Assembly (NCBI GenBank): GCA_012519425.1
Contig: JAAYQF010000126.1
Coordinates: 1-48,749 of the forward strand
Length of the DNA stretch: 48,749 nt
Direction of reading: 5' to 3'
Origin: Bacteroidales bacterium
Lineage (GTDB): Bacteria > Bacteroidota > Bacteroidia > Bacteroidales > Paludibacteraceae
In this document: piece by piece, positions 26,343 through 35,457 of the stretch
Layout: every line of letters begins with the position of its first letter
Numbering within the stretch: the stretch's first letter is position 1
Translations under genes and position numbers: made by a program
The notes under the pieces: model-generated
Database searches by the model: none
Seen by the model: only the letters and a program-made list of their open reading frames with translations
Told to the model about the DNA's origin: nothing

Positions 26343-28754
26343 CTACCTACTCAAATTTACAGATACTCCCACATAATACATTGCTCCGTAGACAGGTGCG
26401 TACATAAAGGCGGCATCGTCTAAATACTTTTCGTCTTGCACATAGTTGAAAAGGTTTTTGACTCCCGCGTAAAGACGCACAATATCGAATGACTTAGACA
26501 CACTCGCATTAAACGTCATATAAGGTTTGGTTTCTTTGATTTTAGAATTTTCCTCCGTTTCGCTCAAATAATCGATATACATTTTACCCTGATACAATCC
26601 GTTCACGGTAAAATTCCATGAACCGGGCGTATATTCTACCTTCACACTTCCGCTCGTTGTAGGGAATCGGGGAATATATTTGCTGATATCGGCAAATTGA
26701 GTTTCTTTCCAATCCTCGCGGATGTTTTTGTATGCTCCGTGATTCAAAGTGAAATCTGCCCCTACATTCAAATTGCGAACAGGATTAACCAAAACGGTCA
26801 GCTCAGCACCTTTTACCGTTGCGTCGTCCACATTATTCCACTGATAAGTGTAACCCAATGCTTTCACTTGATCATCGGCATCGGCAAAGTCTATTTTATT
26901 CTTCAAATAGGTATAAAACAGATTGGCACTTACTTGAAACTTGTGTCCGTAATAATCTGCCGAGATATTGGCACTGCGAGAAGTTTCGGCTTCCAAGTCC
27001 GATGACTTCCACACACGGGGCGAACCGCTGCACAAATGCAAATCTTCCGAAAATCCGTAAGGAGCGCGAAATCCTGTTCCGGCATTTGCCCGCAACACCC
27101 AATGTTTCCCGAGATTGTATTTAATTGCCAGGCGGGGATTGACACTTGTTTCAGCGAAATCCGTTTTGGGAAAATCCTGATCAAATACTTTCTTGTCGGA
27201 GCTGTACTTTTCGCCCGACTTATGATAATCCACCCGCACGCCCGGCACCACGACCAAATCATCGGTTACATGCCACTCATCCTGAATAAATGCACCTATT
27301 TCATTGGCCCCCTTACGAGCAGTTGATTTATAAGCCTCGCCCAAATACTCACTTGACTCATCTACGACCACGTAAAGCCCCGACTCGTTCAGCCGGGAAA
27401 TATAGTTCTGCACGCCAAACAGTAAATGATGGTTGCTTAATTTTGTTCCAAATGTGACAGTGGAAACCAATGAGTTTTCAATAGCTAAATAGGGACGCAT
27501 ATCTTCCACATTAGGCGACTCACCTTCATGCGTATCCATGTAATCGCCCAAAAATGAATCATTGGTAGCATTTCGATTATGATTGATGTAAGTGTTGGTA
27601 AAATTCAAGGTGGAATTTTCTCCGAACAGTTTATTGTAAGCCGCCTCCACTTCGTAGCGGTCTGTGGTGATGTTTTCAGTGCCTTCTGTAAACGGATTTT
27701 TATATTGGTCGTTTGTGATCACCCCGCCTTCGCGATTCTCGTTGATGGCCTTCCCTCGCAACACGAGTTTGTCTTTCCCGAAAAACGGATTATCGATAAA
27801 CAGATTCAGTCCCATATTGTGTAGCTTTGACGCCACCCTATCCGAAATTCCATCTTTTTTAAATACCTCTTTTCGGGTAGTTCCTTCGCCGGTTTCATCA
27901 ATAACGCCGTGATCAATTTTTTGTGCATATGCACTTATCCCAATATTGCCTTGCGAGTTCCGCATCGATGCCGATACATTATAAACACGGGTGTTGTGAT
28001 TACCAAACTGTAGATCAGCAGAGACATAAGGGATTGTTGATGGCTCTTTTGCAATGATGTTGATGGCTCCGGCAATGGCACTGCTGCCATATAAAGCAGA
28101 TCCCGCACCTTTTACTACTTCGATACGATCTACATCACCCGTACCGATCTGTTCCAATCCGTACACACTCGCCAATCCAGAATAAACAGGTTGTCCGTTA
28201 ATAAGCACTTGCGTGTGTTCGGAACTTAATCCTTGCATCCGTACCATCGTGAAATTACAAAACTGACATTGATTTTCCACCCGGATACCAGGCACACCCT
28301 CTAAGGCTTCAAATACATTCCACGCGTTTTTATTTTTAAGTGCCTGCGACGTAACTACTTCAGTACGCACAGGAACACTTTTTACATAGTGCGGTGTACG
28401 TGTGCCGGTTATTACCACTTGTCCCAGGTTAAAAACGTCTTCTTCCAGCTCAAAATAAACTTCGGTACCCTTTCCTTCATGCATCTCCACCTCTATTTCC
28501 TGCGATTTATAACCCAGAGTTTGAGCTACGATTATTTGTTTACCAACGGGTAAGTGTACCAATTTAAAGTGCCCCGTTCCGTCAGTAGTAGTAGCGAGCG
28601 TTGTGTTTTTTACCATGATAGTTACATACGACAAGTGTTTTTGAGTTTCTTTGTCGATAACGTGTCCGAAAAGCATTGCATCGGTTTTCGCTGATTGCGA
28701 AAACAGTTCCACGAAGCAAAGCAACACAATAATCAATAGATAATTCCTTTTCAT
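26343..28754 (-). CDS. TonB-dependent outer-membrane receptor with CxxC plug motif
   Basis: An 803-residue receptor. It has a signal peptide, then a carboxypeptidase-regulatory-like beta domain (FGHVIDKETQKHLSYVTIMVKNT…), a plug domain and a ~22-strand barrel. The plug holds NQCQFCNFTMVRMQGLSS, with two cysteines three residues apart, and the standard VEVVKGAGSALYGSSAIAGAINI stretch. The barrel ends in VGVSVNLSR. It takes up an unknown ligand; no SusD partner is adjacent, so iron/haem, cobalamin or another metal complex is more likely than glycans. It has its own promoter box and follows a hemerythrin/LuxR gene pair on the same strand, which may regulate it. Confidence 0.92.
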   Translation of the reverse strand: MKRNYLLIIVLLCFVELFSQSAKTDAMLFGHVIDKETQKHLSYVTIMVKNTTLATTTDGTGHFKLVHLPVGKQIIVAQTLGYKSQEIEVEMHEGKGTEVYFELEEDVFNLGQVVITGTRTPHYVKSVPVRTEVVTSQALKNKNAWNVFEALEGVPGIRVENQCQFCNFTMVRMQGLSSEHTQVLINGQPVYSGLASVYGLEQIGTGDVDRIEVVKGAGSALYGSSAIAGAINIIAKEPSTIPYVSADLQFGNHNTRVYNVSASMRNSQGNIGISAYAQKIDHGVIDETGEGTTRKEVFKKDGISDRVASKLHNMGLNLFIDNPFFGKDKLVLRGKAINENREGGVITNDQYKNPFTEGTENITTDRYEVEAAYNKLFGENSTLNFTNTYINHNRNATNDSFLGDYMDTHEGESPNVEDMRPYLAIENSLVSTVTFGTKLSNHHLLFGVQNYISRLNESGLYVVVDESSEYLGEAYKSTARKGANEIGAFIQDEWHVTDDLVVVPGVRVDYHKSGEKYSSDKKVFDQDFPKTDFAETSVNPRLAIKYNLGKHWVLRANAGTGFRAPYGFSEDLHLCSGSPRVWKSSDLEAETSRSANISADYYGHKFQVSANLFYTYLKNKIDFADADDQVKALGYTYQWNNVDDATVKGAELTVLVNPVRNLNVGADFTLNHGAYKNIREDWKETQFADISKYIPRFPTTSGSVKVEYTPGSWNFTVNGLYQGKMYIDYLSETEENSKIKETKPYMTFNASVSKSFDIVRLYAGVKNLFNYVQDEKYLDDAAFMYAPVYGAMYYVGVSVNLSR

Positions 28755-28787
28755 TTTTAGTTTGAGTTTTTATTTATTTTGAAGTCG

Positions 28788-28795
28788 CAAAGATA
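28788..28795 (-). promoter_or_regulatory. Predicted -7 promoter box for the TonB receptor
   Basis: The minus strand reads TATCTTTG, 34 bases before the receptor ATG. Confidence 0.6.
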
Positions 28796-28816
28796 CAGTG
28801 AATACAAAACAACTCC

Positions 28817-28836
28817 AATCCCCAAAATGGGGGATT
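28817..28836. terminator. Hairpin between the LuxR gene and the TonB receptor
   Basis: AATCCCC and GGGGATT pair over 7 bp around a short A-rich loop. It lies after the LuxR stop and before the receptor promoter on the minus strand, so it could separate the two transcripts. The T-run lies on the plus side, so orientation is uncertain. Confidence 0.45.
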
Positions 28837-28895
28837 TTTAACAAAAAAATAACTAGAAGTAGGGATGTTTTATGGTGTCCTTAGTTGAATATTTA

Positions 28896-29507
28896 TCACG
28901 AAAAATCGTCGATAGAGATTATCTCTTTGGAGATGGCATAAATGGTAAGTCCCGATTGACTACGGATGCCCGTTTTGGCGGTAATGTTTTTCCTGTGCGT
29001 TGCTACCGTGTGGATGCTGATATTGAGTGATTCGGCAATTTCCTTGTTAGAGAGCCCGTTCACTATTCCGGTAAGCACTTCTATTTCACGCTCCGAAAGG
29101 CTGTCATCATCGGTTTTGGTTTGATGAGCAAAAGGTTGCTTTTCAAAAAGTTTAGAGATGGTTTGAATAATTTGCTCTTCCGGATCGTACAACGAAAAAG
29201 AAGCATCAAACAAACCATTCATATTAGGCATATGCATATAATCCATCCCCACGACATGAATATTCGGATGAATTTTTCGTATTTTTTTTACTTCCTTTTC
29301 CCTGTTCAGAAACTGCATTGAGTTGGCAATAAGTATATGGGGAGTTTTAGTTTCAAACAATTCAAAAAACTCGTCAAGCGTATCACAGTGATCTATTTTA
29401 CAGTTGATTTCTGAATGGAACAAAACACCATATAATCCTTCCGATATGATTTTGGATGCTTCTAAAATCACAATATGCTGTCGGGTTTGTTGCAAGATTT
29501 TATTCAT
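28896..29507 (-). CDS. LuxR/NarL-type regulator with a degenerate receiver domain
   Basis: A ~203-residue protein. The N-terminal ~115 residues have the receiver-domain fold, but the phospho-acceptor aspartate is replaced (HILIANSMQ, Ala61/Asn62 at the usual position) and only one acidic residue remains in the pocket (VILEAS). The C-terminal 65 residues are a clear LuxR helix-turn-helix (LSEREIEVLTGIVNGLSNKEIAESLNISIHTVATHRKNI). It probably works without phosphorylation. The ATG at 29507 overlaps the end of the hemerythrin gene by 8 bases, so the two are translated together, and the hemerythrin protein may be its signal input. Confidence 0.88.
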   Translation of the reverse strand: MNKILQQTRQHIVILEASKIISEGLYGVLFHSEINCKIDHCDTLDEFFELFETKTPHILIANSMQFLNREKEVKKIRKIHPNIHVVGMDYMHMPNMNGLFDASFSLYDPEEQIIQTISKLFEKQPFAHQTKTDDDSLSEREIEVLTGIVNGLSNKEIAESLNISIHTVATHRKNITAKTGIRSQSGLTIYAISKEIISIDDFS

Positions 29508-30210
29508 TTTCAATTCCGATTCCGGCAGGGATTAATATGGTTTCTTCAATCAGCGAATGAATATACAAGTCATATTCAAGTTCGTAAAGCGCAAACAACA
29601 ATTGTCTGCGGAGCATCCAATCATCACTGATTTTTAAATGCTTAAGTAGCAGATTTTTTAAGTCTTTAAGCTTTAATTCAATATCAGTGTGATGTTCGCT
29701 GTATTTATCCGATGAATAATTGGAGGAAGCAGCAGTGTTTTCTTTGTTTTCAAGCAAGGCTATAAAATAGGGAAAAGCAATGGTGTCCTCATAATTCAAA
29801 TGTTCCAAAACCTCCGCAAAGTACTCATCAAAAAACCGTTCTAACAGTTTTAATTCTTTGTCAGGATGGTTCTGTTTCAGTTGAAAAATAAAGTTTCTTA
29901 TCTGCGGATATTTATCTGAACGATAGTATACGTGTGAATTTTTCAAAAAAACAATAACCCGAAGCAGGTCTTTTTTAGAAAAAGAGGTATTATTCGCCAC
30001 CCTTACCCCGCTATATAGATTTGTAATTCCGATAAATAAATTCTCACTGATGTCATATTCCCTGCACAACTGGGCAATGGTCGAATCTCCCACTCTAAAA
30101 TCTATCTCAAAATGCTGTAACATAAGCAAAAGCAAATGATTCTCTTCCAACAAATGAATCATCTTCATCTCGGAATTAATGCGGTATTTTGAATGATAAT
30201 ACATATTCAT
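29500..30210 (-). CDS. RIC/YtfE-like hemerythrin-domain protein
   Basis: A ~236-residue cytosolic protein. The N-terminal segment (LQHFEIDFRVGDSTIAQLCREYDIS) resembles the DUF542 domain of ScdA/YtfE di-iron repair proteins but lacks its double cysteine. The rest is a hemerythrin-like four-helix bundle with His/Glu candidates in HVYYRSDKYP, EHLNYEDTIAFPYF, YSEHHTDIE and YIHSLIEETILIP. A di-iron site sensing O2, NO or iron is likely. The ATG at 30210 is preferred because a TATCTTTG promoter box lies just upstream and overlaps the longer frame; ATG codons at 30204 and 30168 are alternatives. It overlaps the LuxR gene. Confidence 0.82.
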   Translation of the reverse strand: MNMYYHSKYRINSEMKMIHLLEENHLLLLMLQHFEIDFRVGDSTIAQLCREYDISENLFIGITNLYSGVRVANNTSFSKKDLLRVIVFLKNSHVYYRSDKYPQIRNFIFQLKQNHPDKELKLLERFFDEYFAEVLEHLNYEDTIAFPYFIALLENKENTAASSNYSSDKYSEHHTDIELKLKDLKNLLLKHLKISDDWMLRRQLLFALYELEYDLYIHSLIEETILIPAGIGIENE

Positions 30211-30228
30211 TTTGAAATTAAAACAGTA

Positions 30229-30236
30229 CAAAGATA
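30229..30236 (-). promoter_or_regulatory. Predicted -7 promoter box for the hemerythrin-LuxR operon
   Basis: The minus strand reads TATCTTTG, 18 bases before the chosen ATG at 30210. It rules out a start further upstream. Confidence 0.6.
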
Positions 30237-30302
30237 CACTTATTATTTAGAATAATTCTTGTTAGCGGGCGAAAACGAATGGAATGGAATGGATCGACCA
30301 CA

Positions 30303-30333
30303 AAAAAATAGGGGCGACCACAAGGGTCGCCCC
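30303..30333 (-). terminator. Terminator hairpin after pfp
   Basis: GGGGCGACC and GGTCGCCCC (30311-30333) pair over 9 bp. On the minus strand the stem is followed by TATTTTTTTG, so it fits a rho-independent terminator 40 bases after the pfp stop. The same GGGGCGACC palindrome type looks like a dispersed repeat. Confidence 0.75.
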
Positions 30334-30373
30334 AACAACGAGGGTTTCGTCCCAACGTATAGATTAAATTGAA

Positions 30374-32029
30374 TTACAGTCCTTTCTCTAATTGTAGCGT
30401 TTTAGTCGGCTGGTCACAAACTTCAGTCGGACCAAAATATTGAATCGGTCCCGGATAAATATAGCTCATATTTTCGTCAGCCCACTTCTGACGGTGCTTG
30501 GCAAAGAATTGGAAAGGTGCACCATCCAGTTTCACCAATGCTTTTTGAATCACCGGCTTCATCTGTCCATGGCGTCTCTCCATATTCATCATCATCGTAA
30601 TCGGCACACCACCGGCTATCCATTCATCAGCAGGCGCAGTAGTATTTCGTACAGAAGCCATATACCCCGTTTTACCTTCTGCAATCAAAACGGCTGCGGT
30701 ATAACCCAATGAATAAGTATAATTCGCATCAAAATTAGATGGGATGGCGCAACGACCTTCATATCCGAAGAAATGACTGATAGTAGCAAATTTACCTTTA
30801 TATTCACCCGTGGCTTTCAGATGAGCCAATTTTTTTGCAACCATCTCTATCAGCAGCTTTTCCGTCTCAATCAATGAAACTTGCACATTCCCGTGCGGGT
30901 CTCTGTCGTATGTAAGTTGACGAGCAATACCTTTAGGTAGATCACGATAAACCTGTGAACTTTCAGGAGAAAGGGTCCCTTTAATATACTGGCGTCTTTC
31001 GTCGTCAGTTCCCAACGCATTATAATCGTTATTATGGGCCAATAAATCATTCAATTCGGAAACAAGTTTCCTCATAGCGGGAATAAACTCTATCAATCCT
31101 TCAGGAATCAGGATGGTTCCAAAATTTAATCCGTGTTCTGCGCGGTGTACGATAACTTCAACTATATCGTCCACAATGTCTGACAAAGTCATATTTTTAG
31201 CTGCAACCTCTTCGGAAACTATACAAATATTCGGCTGACTTTGGAGAGCACATTCAAGGGTAATGTGTGAAGCTGAACGTCCCATCAAACGGATAAAATG
31301 CCAATATTTTTTAGCTGAACTGGCATCACGTTGAATATTCCCGATAAGCTCCGAATAAACTTTACATGCTGTATCAAAACCAAAAGATGCTTCAATCATC
31401 TCATTTTTCAGGTCGCCGTCGATAGTTTTGGGACATCCGATGACCTGGATAGGGATGTTGTGTTGTTTATAATACTCAGCAAGCACACAAGCGTTGGTAT
31501 TGGAGTCATCACCACCGATAATAACGATGGCATTGATGTTCATCTTTTTGCATATCTCTGCTCCTTTCTCAAACTGCCATTCCTCTTCCAATTTGGTACG
31601 TCCGGATCCAATGATGTCAAATCCTCCTGTATTTCGATATTCGTCAACTATTTCTTTGGTCAGTTCTATATACTTGTGATCAACCAGACCACTTGGTCCG
31701 CCCAAAAAACCGTATAATTTATTTTCCGGATTCAATTTTTTCAACCCGTCGAATATACCCGCAATCACATTATGACCACCCGGTGCCTGGCCGCCGGATA
31801 ATATCACACCTGCATTTTTAACCGGATATTTTTTTGTATCTCCCGGTTCAAACTTAATCAGCGGCATTCCGTAGGTATTTGGAAACAAAGCCTTGATATC
31901 TTCCTGATCATCTACAGACTGTGTTGCTGCACCTTCTTTCAGAATTACATTTCCTTTCAAAGATGAAGGTAATTTAGGTTGATAAGATGCCCTCGCAATT
32001 TGCAAAGGACTTTTAATCATTGGTTTCAT
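30374..32029 (-). CDS. pfp: PPi-dependent 6-phosphofructokinase
   Basis: A ~551-residue long-type PPi-PFK that phosphorylates fructose 6-phosphate with pyrophosphate, reversibly, in glycolysis/gluconeogenesis. Motifs are [32 protein letters not shown] (the second Asp in place of Gly favours PPi), [11 protein letters not shown] with the PPi-binding lysine, and [12 protein letters not shown]. The ATG at 32029 gives the usual length and N-terminus; a promoter box 51 bases upstream excludes the longer frame. It has a terminator of its own and is transcribed divergently from glnN. Confidence 0.95.
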   Translation of the reverse strand: MKPMIKSPLQIARASYQPKLPSSLKGNVILKEGAATQSVDDQEDIKALFPNTYGMPLIKFEPGDTKKYPVKNAGVILSGGQAPGGHNVIAGIFDGLKKLNPENKLYGFLGGPSGLVDHKYIELTKEIVDEYRNTGGFDIIGSGRTKLEEEWQFEKGAEICKKMNINAIVIIGGDDSNTNACVLAEYYKQHNIPIQVIGCPKTIDGDLKNEMIEASFGFDTACKVYSELIGNIQRDASSAKKYWHFIRLMGRSASHITLECALQSQPNICIVSEEVAAKNMTLSDIVDDIVEVIVHRAEHGLNFGTILIPEGLIEFIPAMRKLVSELNDLLAHNNDYNALGTDDERRQYIKGTLSPESSQVYRDLPKGIARQLTYDRDPHGNVQVSLIETEKLLIEMVAKKLAHLKATGEYKGKFATISHFFGYEGRCAIPSNFDANYTYSLGYTAAVLIAEGKTGYMASVRNTTAPADEWIAGGVPITMMMNMERRHGQMKPVIQKALVKLDGAPFQFFAKHRQKWADENMSYIYPGPIQYFGPTEVCDQPTKTLQLEKGL

Positions 32030-32079
32030 TGTAATACTTTTATTAAAATTTGGTTTCTGACTTTTTGCAAAAGCAGGGG

Positions 32080-32087
32080 CAAATTTA
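32080..32087 (-). promoter_or_regulatory. Predicted -7 promoter box for pfp
   Basis: The minus strand reads TAAATTTG, matching TAnnTTTG, about 50 bases before the ATG at 32029. Confidence 0.5.
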
Positions 32088-32208
32088 CGAAATAAATTGT
32101 AATTGCTATAATTTTTTAAATGATTCATCGGGAGGTCAATTCTTTCTATCTAAAGAGTTGGTTCAGTGATAATTTAAAACGAATAGATAAGTATTGATTT
32201 TTTTCTTG

Positions 32209-32216
32209 TAAATTTG
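32209..32216 (+). promoter_or_regulatory. Predicted -7 promoter box for glnN
   Basis: TAAATTTG matches TAnnTTTG and lies 58 bases before the glnN ATG. Confidence 0.5.
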
Positions 32217-32273
32217 CGGTTTAATGTTCTGATCAGGTCAAACATACTATTGTTGTCAAATTAATTTTCAATT

Positions 32274-34469
32274 ATGTCATCACTTCGTTTTAAAGCTGTT
32301 GAAGAAGCACACAAGAAGAAAGCAATTGCTGTTGAAGCACCTTCTGCACTCCCCTCCGAATACTTTGGTTGCAACGTATTCAATCGTTCTACCATGTCAC
32401 AATATCTCTCCAAAGAAGCTTTAATGGCAGTGCAGGATGCAGTGGACAACGAAGTACCTTTGGACAGAAGTGTGGCTGATGAAGTGGCTGCCGGTATGAA
32501 GCGTTGGGCAATCGAAAAAGGTGCAACACATTATACACACTGGTTTCAGCCATTGACAGACGGAACTGCTGAAAAACATGATTCTTTCATAGATTATATC
32601 AACGGACCGGGAGAAAAAATCATAGAAACTTTTCCGGGCAAACTGCTGGCACAGCAAGAGCCGGATGCTTCCTCCTTTCCGAGCGGAGGCATCAGAAGCA
32701 CCTTCGAGGCACGTGGATACACAGCCTGGGACCCGTCTTCACCGGCTTTTATCTATGATGACACCCTGGTCATTCCCACCATATTTATTTCATACACAGG
32801 CGAATCCTTGGATATGAAAGCTCCCTTATTGAAAGCATTGCATGCAATCAATGAGGCAGCAACGGCAGTCTGCAAGTATTTCGACCCCAAGGTAAAACGG
32901 GTAACTTCCTATTTGGGTTGGGAACAGGAGTATTTTTTGGTTGATGAAGGCTTGTACGCTACCCGACCGGATTTGGCATTGACCGGCAGAACTTTGATCG
33001 GACATGAATCTGCTAAAAATCAGCAGTTGGAAGACCATTATTTTGGGGCTGTCCCCACGCGGGTGGTTGCCTATATGAAAGATTTGGAATTTGTGGCTTA
33101 TAAATATGGTATTCCGCTAAAGACCAGGCACAATGAAGTGGCACCCAATCAATTTGAACTGGCTCCGCTACACGGAGAAGCCAATCTTTCCAACGACCAA
33201 AACCTGCTCGTCATGTCCTTGATGAAAAAGGTAGCTCGCCGTCATGGATTTCGCTTGTTGTTACACGAAAAACCCTATGCCGGCATCAATGGATCGGGCA
33301 AGCACAATAACTGGTCGCTGGGGACAGACACAGGCGTAGGCTTGCTGACCCCGGGAAAAACACCGGCTGAAAATCTTCAGTTCATTACTTTTCTAGTCAA
33401 CACCCTGATGGCTGTCCACAAGCACAATGGCTTGTTACGGGCTTCCATCACAACTGCCAACAATGCTCACCGACTTGGAGCCAATGAAGCACCACCATCC
33501 ATCATGTCTGTTTTTCTTGGTTCTCATATTTCCGATGTACTGGATAAAATAGAAATCAGCACTTCTGAAGAAGCCATCGTGATGCACGACAAAAAGATAT
33601 TGAAACTCGATATCCCGCATATCCCGGAGGTATTGTTGGACAATACCGACAGAAACCGAACTTCTCCTTTTGCCTTTACAGGAAACAGATTTGAGTTGAG
33701 AGGAGTGGGCTCATCAGCCAATTGTGCCTCTTCTTTAATTGTATTGAACAGTATAGTAGCGGCACAGTTGAAAGAATTTAAGACGGAAGTGGATGAGAAA
33801 ATTGCAAACGGCTTGTCAAAAGAGCAAGCAATTTTTGAAGTCATCAAGTCTTACATCAAAATCTCCAAACCCATTCGCTTTGATGGCAATGGTTATAGTG
33901 AAGAATGGAAGGCAGAAGCTTTGAAGCGCGGTTTGGATTGCGAAAGCAGTATTCCGGAGATTTACAAAAGATACACCTCACCCGAATCCATAGAAATGTT
34001 TAAAACGGTAGGTGTTCTTTCAGAAAAAGAATTGTACGCCCGCAATGAAGTTAAATGGGATATTTACGCCAAAAAAATACAAATCGAAGCCCGCGTATTG
34101 GGTGATATTTGCTTGAACCACATCATCCCCGTGGTAACGAAATATCAATCTTTACTATTGGATAATGTAGTAAAGATGTTTAAAGTGTATCCCGCTGAAC
34201 AGGCCGAAAAGCTTTCTTCCATGAACAAAACCTTGGTGGAAGAAATTGCTGAGCGCATATGCACCATCAAAAACAATGTGGATGCTATGACTCAGGCACG
34301 TAAGGCCGCTCATCAATTATCGGGAGAATACGAAAAAGCCAAAGCCTATCACGATACGGTTTTCCCCTATTTTGATAAAATCCGCTATGATGTGGATAAG
34401 TTGGAGTTGATTGTGGATAATCAGATGTGGACTTTACCAAAGTACAGAGAGTTGTTGTTTATACGATAA
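32274..34469 (+). CDS. glnN: Glutamine synthetase type III
   Basis: A 731-residue GSIII, the large form typical of Bacteroidales, which makes glutamine from glutamate, ammonia and ATP. Motifs are the N-terminal NVFNRSTMSQYLSKEA, GWEQEYFLVD, NEVAPNQFELAP, INGSGKHNNWSLGT, ANNAHRLGANEAPPS and NRTSPFAFTGNRFELRG. It forms dodecamers in known relatives. It has its own promoter box in the divergent pfp-glnN gap. It is followed 32 bases later by a 2-hydroxyacid-dehydrogenase-like gene that could be co-transcribed. An open frame starting inside its 3' end is not the true start of that next gene. Confidence 0.97.
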   Translation: MSSLRFKAVEEAHKKKAIAVEAPSALPSEYFGCNVFNRSTMSQYLSKEALMAVQDAVDNEVPLDRSVADEVAAGMKRWAIEKGATHYTHWFQPLTDGTAEKHDSFIDYINGPGEKIIETFPGKLLAQQEPDASSFPSGGIRSTFEARGYTAWDPSSPAFIYDDTLVIPTIFISYTGESLDMKAPLLKALHAINEAATAVCKYFDPKVKRVTSYLGWEQEYFLVDEGLYATRPDLALTGRTLIGHESAKNQQLEDHYFGAVPTRVVAYMKDLEFVAYKYGIPLKTRHNEVAPNQFELAPLHGEANLSNDQNLLVMSLMKKVARRHGFRLLLHEKPYAGINGSGKHNNWSLGTDTGVGLLTPGKTPAENLQFITFLVNTLMAVHKHNGLLRASITTANNAHRLGANEAPPSIMSVFLGSHISDVLDKIEISTSEEAIVMHDKKILKLDIPHIPEVLLDNTDRNRTSPFAFTGNRFELRGVGSSANCASSLIVLNSIVAAQLKEFKTEVDEKIANGLSKEQAIFEVIKSYIKISKPIRFDGNGYSEEWKAEALKRGLDCESSIPEIYKRYTSPESIEMFKTVGVLSEKELYARNEVKWDIYAKKIQIEARVLGDICLNHIIPVVTKYQSLLLDNVVKMFKVYPAEQAEKLSSMNKTLVEEIAERICTIKNNVDAMTQARKAAHQLSGEYEKAKAYHDTVFPYFDKIRYDVDKLELIVDNQMWTLPKYRELLFIR

Positions 34470-34501
34470 GAAATTTACCTTTTGCACCAAAATTAAGACA
34501 G

Positions 34502-35395
34502 ATGTTTAAAAAATTAGTAGCCATTGAGCCTGTCGGGCTAATCCCTTCGGCTGAAAAAGAACTTAAAAAATTCACGCATGAATTGATCATGTACGATGAC
34601 ATTCCAAAGGACGATGATGAAGTAGCTGCACGCATTGGAGATGCGGACGGAGTTTTGCTGAGTTACACCTCACGCATTACCCGGTCTGCTTTAGAGAAAT
34701 GTCCACAAGTTAAATACATCGGCATGTGTTGTTCGCTATATTCTCCCGAAAGTGCGAATGTGGATATACATTTTGCCAATTCCAGAGGCATTACGGTAAC
34801 GGGCATACGCGACTACGGTGATGAAGGAGTAGTGGAATATGTCGTCAGTGAATTGGTTCGTTGTTTTCATGGCTTTGAGCAAGAGGCATGGGACGGCATC
34901 CCCCGGGAAATAACAGGCTTGAAAGCAGGCATCATCGGATTGGGAAAGTCAGGTGGCATGATTGCCGATGCCTTGCATTTTTTCGGAGCTGACATCGCCT
35001 ATTTCTCACGGTCGGAAAAACCGGATGCTGCTAAAAAAGGATATCAATTTATGCCTTTAAGGGAACTTCTTAAAACTTGTGAGGTTGTGTGCTGCTGTCT
35101 GAATAAGAATACTGTGTTGCTTTATGAAGAAGAATTTGCATGCTTTGGAAACAAAAAAATTCTTTTCAATACCGGTTTATCTCCTGCCTGGGAAGAAAAA
35201 CCATTTATAAATTGGCTAAATGACTCGGATAATTTGGTGTATTGTGATACCGTAGGAGCTTTAGGAGGGGAACATTTACTCAACCATCCGGGAGTCAGGT
35301 GCATGCAAGTATCAACCGGTCGCACGCAACAAGCTTTTGTTCGTTTGAGTGAAAAGGTATTGGCTAACCTGACGGCCTATTTCGAAAACAAATAG
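34502..35395 (+). CDS. D-2-hydroxyacid dehydrogenase-like protein lacking the usual catalytic residues
   Basis: A 297-residue protein with the two-domain D-isomer 2-hydroxyacid dehydrogenase fold. The NAD-binding GLGKSGGMIADALHFFGADIAYFSR segment, the preceding GDEGVVEYVVSELV helix and CLNKNTVLL are seen. The catalytic arginine motif (usually NTxRG) reads FNTGLSPAW, and the usual C-terminal TPH histidine is not evident (region DTVGALGGEHLLNHPGV). Activity on a classical 2-hydroxyacid is therefore doubtful. The ATG at 34502 is used because the longer frame overlaps glnN. It probably belongs to the glnN transcript and is convergent with nadX. Confidence 0.78.
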   Translation: MFKKLVAIEPVGLIPSAEKELKKFTHELIMYDDIPKDDDEVAARIGDADGVLLSYTSRITRSALEKCPQVKYIGMCCSLYSPESANVDIHFANSRGITVTGIRDYGDEGVVEYVVSELVRCFHGFEQEAWDGIPREITGLKAGIIGLGKSGGMIADALHFFGADIAYFSRSEKPDAAKKGYQFMPLRELLKTCEVVCCCLNKNTVLLYEEEFACFGNKKILFNTGLSPAWEEKPFINWLNDSDNLVYCDTVGALGGEHLLNHPGVRCMQVSTGRTQQAFVRLSEKVLANLTAYFENK

Positions 35396-35426
35396 GTCCA
35401 AAAACAAATGACTATATACTTATGGA

Positions 35427-35457
35427 GTATCTCCCATCAAAAAACAATGGGAGATAC
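35427..35457. terminator. Hairpin between convergent genes
   Basis: GTATCTCCCAT and ATGGGAGATAC form a perfect 11-bp stem with a 9-base loop. It overlaps the last codons of nadX and lies 31 bases after the dehydrogenase-like gene, so it may end transcription from either side. Neither side has a strong T-run. Confidence 0.55.
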
